This document shows positions 58,626-64,000 of a DNA stretch of 64,000 bases, piece by piece. The stretch spans positions 1,054,001-1,118,000 of the forward strand of contig NC_019693.1 of the NCBI RefSeq assembly GCF_000317105.1. The letters run 5' to 3'. Each line of letters begins with the position of its first letter. Within the stretch, counting starts at the first letter, position 1. The position numbers and the translations under genes were made by a program. Below the pieces are notes generated by a model, which saw only the letters and a program-made list of their open reading frames with translations, did no database searches and had not been told where the DNA came from. Source of the DNA: Oscillatoria acuminata PCC 6304 (lineage in GTDB: Bacteria > Cyanobacteriota > Cyanobacteriia > Cyanobacteriales > Laspinemataceae).

Positions 58626-59279
58626 GTGATGATGCGAAATGCTATCCCCGGATGGATGCACAAAAACTTAACCCGTACTTTACGACGGCTGTTGTTTGTG
58701 GGGCTAGGTTTAGCGGTGATGCTGGTTCTGGGGTTACAACCCCAGATTGCTCAATCTCAGGGACCGGGAATGCCACAGATTGCAGCGGCGAATCATTGGC
58801 AAGGGGCTTCCTTTCCTGTGGAAAATTTTCAGGCTTATACCTCGCCATTTGGCTATCGTCAGTCCCCGACTGGAGGTTATAGCCGGGAATTTCACTCGGG
58901 TTTAGATATTGCCGCACCGATGGGAAGCTATATCCGCAATTGGTGGGCGGGAACGGTGTCGCAGGTGATCGATGACGATCGCTGTGGCATTGGGTTGGTG
59001 ATCAACTCAGGAGACTGGGAGCATATCTATTGCCATATGCAAGGAGCCGTTGAGCGCTCAGGGGGGCGTCGTTACCTGATTGATCGCACGGGGGGCTTAC
59101 AAATTTTTCTAGGTCAACAGGTTCCGGCTGGGGTCCGCATCGGTCGAGTGGGGATGTCAGGACGCAGTACGGGTCCTCATCTTCACTGGGGTCTGAGATA
59201 TGCCAATGAGTGGTATGACCCGGCATTGATTTTGCGGGCCATGTATAGCTCATCCCGCAGTGTTTCGATGCAACGTTAG
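58626..59279 (+). CDS. M23 family peptidase, secreted
   Basis: The 217-residue protein has a signal or anchor segment (RRLLFVGLGLAVMLVLGL, about 20-38) and an M23 (LytM) domain with HSGLDIAAP, YCHMQGAV and TGPHLHWGL, so the zinc ligands are present. It should act on peptidoglycan outside the inner membrane. There is no LysM. The start is GTG 58626, with GAGG about 7 bases upstream; ATG 58629 and 58632 follow at once. It converges on ftsH with a shared terminator. Confidence 0.88.
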   Translation: MMMRNAIPGWMHKNLTRTLRRLLFVGLGLAVMLVLGLQPQIAQSQGPGMPQIAAANHWQGASFPVENFQAYTSPFGYRQSPTGGYSREFHSGLDIAAPMGSYIRNWWAGTVSQVIDDDRCGIGLVINSGDWEHIYCHMQGAVERSGGRRYLIDRTGGLQIFLGQQVPAGVRIGRVGMSGRSTGPHLHWGLRYANEWYDPALILRAMYSSSRSVSMQR

Positions 59280-59388
59280 AGGGCACTTACCCATCATCAT
59301 CGCGATAGATCCTAGGGGCAGTTCATGAATTGCCCCTATAGATCCGGTTAGATCCCCAAACTTGCTTGAGTCCTAAATTCTTGGCCAA

Positions 59389-59421
59389 AAAAGGGGCGCG
59401 CTCATGGCGCGCCCCTTTTGG
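59389..59421. terminator. Bidirectional terminator between the M23 gene and ftsH
   Basis: aaaaggggcgcg (59389-59400) and cgcgcccctttt (59408-59419) form a perfect 12-base stem with a 7-base loop and A/T flanks on both sides, suited to stopping both convergent transcripts. Confidence 0.88.
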
Positions 59422-59444
59422 TGGGGGAAGAGAAGATTCAGGGT

Positions 59445-61448
59445 TTAACGAATCTTCTTGAGGACCTCTTTTTCCGGGAGTTCCACATATTCGCTGACGA
59501 TTTGCCGGAATTTTTCACCTTCGATGGTTTCTTCTTCCAAAAGAATATCCAAAAGACGATCCATCATGTCCCGGTGTTCACGGATGATAGAACGCGCTTT
59601 TTCATAGCACTGAAAGGCGATCGCCCGCACCTGTCGGTCCACTTTAGAAGCGACTTCTTCGGAATACTCCGCTTTGCTGCCTAAATCACGACCTAAAAAG
59701 ACTTCCGGGTTCTGGGTTTCTAAAGCAAGGGGACCCAAATCTGACATTCCGTAGCGCGTCACCATTTCTCGGGCAATCTTGGCCACCGCCTGGATATCAC
59801 TCTGTGCTCCTTGGGTAATTTCCATCGCGCCGAACACTTCATGTTCTGCGGCTCTGCCTCCCAAGGCCACGGTAATTTTATCGATTAACCAGGCGCGGGT
59901 GAAGAAAAATTCATCGGTTATTTCTTCGTCCATAATCGGTTGAGCAAAACCTCCGATGCCACCGGAACGGGGGATGATGGTGACTTTGTTTAAGGGGTCG
60001 GCATTTTCTAACAAGGTCATCAGCAAGGCATGACCCAACTCATGATAGCCGAGTAAGCGCTTTTTCTTACTGTCGAGTAGGGGGGTCAGTTGCAGACCGA
60101 TGGTAATTCGATCAATGGCATCCTCAATTTCTAAAAGTTCGATCGCCTCTTTGCGCCGCCTTGCCGTTAAAATTGCCGCTTCGTTGAGCAGGTTGGCTAA
60201 GTCGGCCCCGGAAAATCCTGGGGTGCGACGGGAGATCGTCTCTAATGAAACCTCTGGAGAGAGCTTTTTATTGCGCGCATGGACTTGCAAAATCCCCAGG
60301 CGGCCACTATAAGTAGGCAAATCGACCATCACCTGCCGGTCAAATCGTCCGGGACGGAGTAATGCCTGATCCAGGACGTCGGGTCGGTTGGTAGCAGCAA
60401 TAATAATAATTCCGGAGTTGCCCTCAAATCCATCCATCTCGGTGAGGAGTTGGTTGAGGGTTTGTTCGCGCTCATCGTTGCCACCGCCGATGCCTGCGCC
60501 ACGCTGACGACCCACAGCATCAATTTCATCGATGAAGACGATGCAGGGGGAGTTTTCTTTGGCTTTTTTGAACAGGTCCCGGACGCGGGAGGCCCCGACG
60601 CCGACAAACATTTCTACAAATTCTGACCCGGAGATGCTGAAGAAGGGGACGCCTGCTTCTCCGGCGATCGCTTTGGCGAGTAAGGTTTTGCCGGTTCCTG
60701 GAGGTCCAATTAACAGGATGCCTTTAGGAATTTTGGCCCCGATCGCCGTAAATCGTTCGGGTTTTTTCAAGAAAGTCACGACTTCTTGGAGTTCTTCTTT
60801 GGCTTCCTCAATTCCGGCGACGTCATCAAACATGACGCCGGTTTTGGCTTCCATCTGAAATTTCGCTTTGGATTTGCCAAAGCTCATGGCTTGATTTCCA
60901 GCTTGAGCCGATCGCCGCACGATCATCATCACGACTCCTATTAAAAGGAGAATTAACAGCAGATTGGCGATCATGCCAAAAGCAGCAGAGGGGTCAGAGG
61001 TGGGCTGAACATCCAGTTGGATCGTCTCAGTGGTCTGATTTTGTAGTCTAATTCTTTCAAATAATTCAGGGTGGCGATCGAACAGGGGGACAGTATATTC
61101 CTGATCGCCCTGTAGTAATTTAACTCGGGCAACCCCTTGTGCCGGATCCACTGCCACTCGTTGGACTTCTCCGGCATCAATTTTCTGCAATAATTCGCCA
61201 TAACTCAGGGCAGTGGCTTCGGTTTGGGCGATCGCCGGAGTCGTCAGCAGCACTCCTTGAGTCAGTATTCCCGATGCCAGCATTGCCCCTAGGGTGCTTG
61301 CTAGTTTGACGGGGAGAGATATTTTTTTAGCGACAGGCCCTTTACTGTTGGCAGGGTTGCCTTGTGTTGTCATGTTCTGACGGTTGAGTGAACCCCGTTG
61401 ACTGACTCCCCATTGTCCTTCGATCCACTGTTTCAAAAAACCTTTCAT
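59445..61448 (-). CDS. ftsH: ATP-dependent zinc metalloprotease FtsH
   Basis: FtsH is a membrane-bound AAA protease; cyanobacteria have four, which handle photosystem II repair and other membrane proteins. Visible features are two membrane segments ([20 protein letters not shown] and [18 protein letters not shown]), Walker A GPPGTGKT, Walker [10 protein letters not shown], the second region of homology [20 protein letters not shown], and the zinc motif HELGH. The [15 protein letters not shown] segment differs from the photosystem-repair type and fits the FtsH1/FtsH4-like branch, by memory. The start is uncertain: ATG 61448 gives 667 residues, 61373 gives 642 and 61532 gives 695. Ends at a bidirectional terminator. 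Confidence 0.92.
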   Translation of the reverse strand: MKGFLKQWIEGQWGVSQRGSLNRQNMTTQGNPANSKGPVAKKISLPVKLASTLGAMLASGILTQGVLLTTPAIAQTEATALSYGELLQKIDAGEVQRVAVDPAQGVARVKLLQGDQEYTVPLFDRHPELFERIRLQNQTTETIQLDVQPTSDPSAAFGMIANLLLILLLIGVVMMIVRRSAQAGNQAMSFGKSKAKFQMEAKTGVMFDDVAGIEEAKEELQEVVTFLKKPERFTAIGAKIPKGILLIGPPGTGKTLLAKAIAGEAGVPFFSISGSEFVEMFVGVGASRVRDLFKKAKENSPCIVFIDEIDAVGRQRGAGIGGGNDEREQTLNQLLTEMDGFEGNSGIIIIAATNRPDVLDQALLRPGRFDRQVMVDLPTYSGRLGILQVHARNKKLSPEVSLETISRRTPGFSGADLANLLNEAAILTARRRKEAIELLEIEDAIDRITIGLQLTPLLDSKKKRLLGYHELGHALLMTLLENADPLNKVTIIPRSGGIGGFAQPIMDEEITDEFFFTRAWLIDKITVALGGRAAEHEVFGAMEITQGAQSDIQAVAKIAREMVTRYGMSDLGPLALETQNPEVFLGRDLGSKAEYSEEVASKVDRQVRAIAFQCYEKARSIIREHRDMMDRLLDILLEEETIEGEKFRQIVSEYVELPEKEVLKKIR

Positions 61449-61597
61449 ATTCAATCGCTTCACCTGTGCCTGTTTGAAATTGTCTATGCTGAGGTCCCAA
61501 AGATGAACTCTCGGCGATTTATCCCTCGACATTAGGTCCCGTTTCTAGTTTAACGTTTGTCCGGTCGCACTGCCTTGATCCGGTGCTGATCCTGCAA

Positions 61598-61642
61598 TTA
61601 AAACCCTCCCCCTGGGCGATATACCAAAGGGGAGGGTTTAAT
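61598..61642. terminator. Hairpin downstream of the small membrane-protein gene
   Basis: attaaaaccctcccc (61598-61612) pairs with ggggagggtttaat (61629-61642) with one bulged A. It is oriented to end the minus-strand transcript of the small gene at 61861-61968 and lies upstream of ftsH. Confidence 0.45.
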
Positions 61643-61860
61643 GCCTGCCGAATCAAGGGATCCGGCGTCTGTTGACCCTCACGCTATTTCCCCGACGATT
61701 GGGTTGGCGTCGGGTTAGAGGCGGACGGTGCAGACTGGGGATGGCATTTGGTCCTATTTAGCTGTTGGGAATGCTGATCGGAATGGATCGCCGAGATGCC
61801 ATGAGTGCCAAGGGAAGTTGGCAGTGGGGAGACCGGGAAAATGTGCGATCGCAGTCGAGT

Positions 61861-61968
61861 TTAATGGGATGAAATTGCCACTAACATGAGGGCGGCAACG
61901 CTCAAGGTGACCACTTGCAGGGCGATTGTGCCTGCTAACCAGAGAAAAGGTTTCCACGTATAATCCAT
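61861..61968 (-). CDS. 35-residue single-helix membrane protein
   Basis: A frame starting at ATG 61968 gives MDYTWKPFLWLAGTIALQVV followed by TLSVAALMLVAISSH: one membrane helix with a short charged N-terminus. A GAGGAGGAG ribosome site about 7 bases upstream is very strong. The size and layout resemble small photosynthetic or NDH-complex subunits, but the sequence matches none that I recall. It may be a new small membrane protein. Confidence 0.5.
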   Translation of the reverse strand: MDYTWKPFLWLAGTIALQVVTLSVAALMLVAISSH

Positions 61969-62661
61969 AAATGACTCCTCCTCAACACAGTGAGGAATAC
62001 TGACGTTCATGCTCAACGAATTCTCCACCAATTTGGGTGATCGGATCGCGTTCGATTGTGCGATCGTTATCACCGGAGGTCTTGATGGCGATCGCATCCC
62101 TCGCGGTTTCCCGGTTTTGGGGATCGCTAGAGCGCCTATCATACTTGTGATCCCCGTAGGCGATCGCAAGGACTGACGAGTAAAAAAATGGATGGATTGT
62201 TATTTTCCATATTCTCCATTTTTATTCCAGTTCTGACTTTCAATGTCTCCTGAGTCTCCCTCACTGTAACAAAATGTGCGCCCTAGACGATGGCAAGGGG
62301 CTTTCTCCCGGGAGAAAGCCCCTACAAACGACTCAATTTTAATCAATTGTGTCAGTTTTCTAATTTAAGATCCAATCCATGACAGCATTTTCCTGAATCA
62401 TCCCTCTATTCAAGGGATTTCCTGGAGGTTCATCCCAAGCCCCCAGTCCGAGTGTCTAAGTATGACTCTCGTTTGTGATGAATTGTTTCATCCGGGGATG
62501 TTCGATTAGTTTAGCACAGAAATTGAGATCTGTTTGCTAACTTTACCCGAGGAAATCCGTCTCCCGCTTCTGGAAAACGGGTCCCTGGATGATGGGGTAA
62601 TTTCATCCCATCGGAGGAACACAATTCATGTGCTATCGTTTCTCGACCTGAAGGTAGATTT
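61969..62661. other. Intergenic region before the ferrochelatase-like gene
   Basis: About 690 bases without a credible longer gene. It contains a perfect palindrome (62296-62323) and otherwise AT-rich sequence. Confidence 0.5.
62296..62323. repeat. Perfect 28-bp palindrome
   Basis: aggggctttctccc (62296-62309) is followed without spacer by its reverse complement (62310-62323), then tacaaacg. It resembles the spacerless palindrome at 47544-47597 in layout and in the flanking cccctacaa. Confidence 0.8.
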
Positions 62662-63804
62662 TTAGTGATGGTGGTGATGGTGATGGGTGTGAGGAACGGC
62701 AACTAAGGGGGTTCCGGCTACAGCAGCGCGATCGCTGAGTAACTCCTCAATTAATGGGTTAGCCCATTCTGCCACCATTTTCAAAAACTCCGGTTGTTCG
62801 TTAACACAGGGCATCTGAATATAACTCACATCAGAGTGACGCTTCTCTAAGTCATGAATAATATGATGCACATCCAGCAGGGTTTCATGATTTTCCGTGG
62901 CAAACCCGATTGGCATAAACACCACCGCCTTTGCGCCGAGTTGGATCAAGTTCTCTGCGGCAAGGGTGGCATTTGGTTGAGTCCAGTCAATCAACGGAGT
63001 TTGGTGATTCAGCCAACCCACGGAAATCAGCGGATAGCGCTCAATCAGCTTATCCCGGACTGCATCATAGAGGGCCTGACTTTCCGTAATTCCCGACGTA
63101 AAGCCTTTTGCCTTGTGAGGACAACCGTGATTCATTAACACAATGCCAATTTGTGAGGCAAAATGTTCCCCGGTGAGTTCAGCAGCAATGGTTTGCTCGA
63201 CCATTTGTGCCATTAAATTGATATAGGCGGGTTGGTTATAAAAAGAAGGGATATATCGCATATCCTTAACCCACTGTTCGCTCTCACCCTCACTGAGTTT
63301 TTCGAGGGCTAAATTGACTTGTTCTACGGCAATACCGCTGGTAAAGATAGAATCCACCACTAATAGGGGATAGATCAGCAGTTTATCAAATCCTTCAGCT
63401 TTAATTTGAGTGAGAACTTGCTCGGGAAGGTGCGGCGCACAGAAGTTAAAGGCTTTGAAAACTTTAATGCGATCGCCCCACTGATGTTGCAATTCATGCT
63501 CGATTCCCTCCCGTTGTTTCTCAAAAATGGCATTGTGAGGGGAGATGAATTTGCCATGTTGATGACTCCACTCATGGAAATCAAAGATGGCGAGTAATTT
63601 TGCCAAGGGGGGATAGATCCAGCTTGGAACAGGTGCAAACTTCGCTGTGAGTAGATTCAGCGCTTGCTCATTATAGTTGGCAAAGTCGTCATAACTTTCG
63701 ACTTCGCCATACCCCATGAGTAATACAGCAACGCGATCGCCTTGCGAATCACTGCCACTGCTGACTGGGGTTGTTACTTGTTGTTGTTCGGGACTTGCAA
63801 CCAC
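62662..63804 (-). CDS. Ferrochelatase-like protein with C-terminal poly-histidine tail
   Basis: The 380-residue protein resembles ferrochelatases, which insert iron into porphyrins: VAVLLMGYGEVESYDDFANY near the start, LLIYPLLVVDSIFTSGIAVE, IGIVLMNHGCPHKAKGFTSG with the candidate catalytic histidine, and VFMPIGFATENHETLLDV, where ferrochelatases have their conserved glutamate. It lacks the chlorophyll-binding-like tail of the main cyanobacterial HemH. Instead it ends AVPHTHHHHHHH. The tail is genomic, not a cloning tag, and could bind Ni, Co, Fe or Zn. It may be a second chelatase for another metal or tetrapyrrole. A good GAGGAGTC site precedes the ATG. Confidence 0.78.
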   Translation of the reverse strand: MVASPEQQQVTTPVSSGSDSQGDRVAVLLMGYGEVESYDDFANYNEQALNLLTAKFAPVPSWIYPPLAKLLAIFDFHEWSHQHGKFISPHNAIFEKQREGIEHELQHQWGDRIKVFKAFNFCAPHLPEQVLTQIKAEGFDKLLIYPLLVVDSIFTSGIAVEQVNLALEKLSEGESEQWVKDMRYIPSFYNQPAYINLMAQMVEQTIAAELTGEHFASQIGIVLMNHGCPHKAKGFTSGITESQALYDAVRDKLIERYPLISVGWLNHQTPLIDWTQPNATLAAENLIQLGAKAVVFMPIGFATENHETLLDVHHIIHDLEKRHSDVSYIQMPCVNEQPEFLKMVAEWANPLIEELLSDRAAVAGTPLVAVPHTHHHHHHH

Positions 63805-63947
63805 GGTTGACTCCTCAATATTCGAGTTAGGGTTCTGCGATCGGGTTCATGTTGCCGATTCCCTCTAGAGTAACATCCCCTAGGGGGGGAATGAGGGGTG
63901 AGGTGAACCCAACCCAGGGACTGGGTTGGCAAGATTGGGTAAAGATG

Positions 63948-63978
63948 AAAAAACCCTCCCCAATGTCTTGGGGAGGGT
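63948..63978 (-). terminator. Terminator for a minus-strand gene beyond the window
   Basis: accctcccc (63953-63961) pairs with ggggagggt (63970-63978). On the minus strand the stem is followed by TTTTTT, so it should end a transcript coming from the right of the window. Confidence 0.8.
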
Positions 63979-64000
63979 GAAAGCTGTTGCTGCCGGTTCG

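Overview
The window is chromosomal DNA from a cyanobacterium, probably a filamentous Oscillatoriales-type species. HIP1 octamers (GCGATCGC) are scattered throughout. Gene content is cyanobacterial: Ftn2/ZipN, cyanobacterial-type glutamate-cysteine ligase, chorismate lyase, DUF2499/DUF3593/DUF2358/DUF4912 proteins and several WD40 proteins with AAA-like domains. Short palindromic repeats are abundant. I saw no tRNA, rRNA or CRISPR array and no intact transposase gene.

Layout. 1-8.7 kb (minus strand): an export operon of a HlyD/MacA-like adaptor, two tandem MacB-type permeases and a TolC-like channel, followed by a large unrecognised gene cut by the window edge. 9-9.7 kb: chorismate lyase. 9.7-19.6 kb: an accessory cluster of two very large AAA-like/WD40 proteins with 15 and 16 near-identical WD40 units, each followed by a small antitoxin-like gene, and between them an XRE-type regulator carrying the same kind of ATPase domain. 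19.7-30.2 kb: housekeeping and mixed genes (yebC, GH1 glucosidase, two TauE/SafE transporters, an Rpn-type nuclease, argS, a SelD-associated oxidoreductase, a small secreted protein, pdhA). 30.7-37.1 kb: ftn2, DUF4912, DUF2358 and an ArsA-type ATPase.

37.3-41.6 kb is a second accessory region. It starts with an operon of an ADP-ribosyltransferase-like protein, a protein whose tail resembles a Doc antitoxin, and a Doc/Fic toxin. After it comes an apparent island holding a DUF4926 gene, a PIN-plus-nuclease protein, an internally deleted hsdR and fragments of other genes. The island is bounded by two ~94% identical ~120 bp direct copies of the doc 3' end plus the purL 5' end, so doc and purL were probably once adjacent.

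41.7-64 kb is mostly core: purL-purF, a DnaJ-like chaperone, glgC, gshA, trmL, a large LysM/M23 envelope peptidase, DUF3593 and DUF2499 membrane proteins, csaB, a second M23 peptidase, ftsH and a ferrochelatase-like protein with a natural poly-histidine tail. Gaps are filled with foldback repeats, including a perfect 54 bp palindrome, a 64 bp tandem repeat and a MITE-like element with matching flanking duplications at two sites.

The two places most likely to hold undescribed biology are the WD40/ATPase cluster and the toxin/restriction island before purL. Both fit conflict or defence systems; that reading is inference from domain architecture. Domain names rest on motif recognition, not on a database search.
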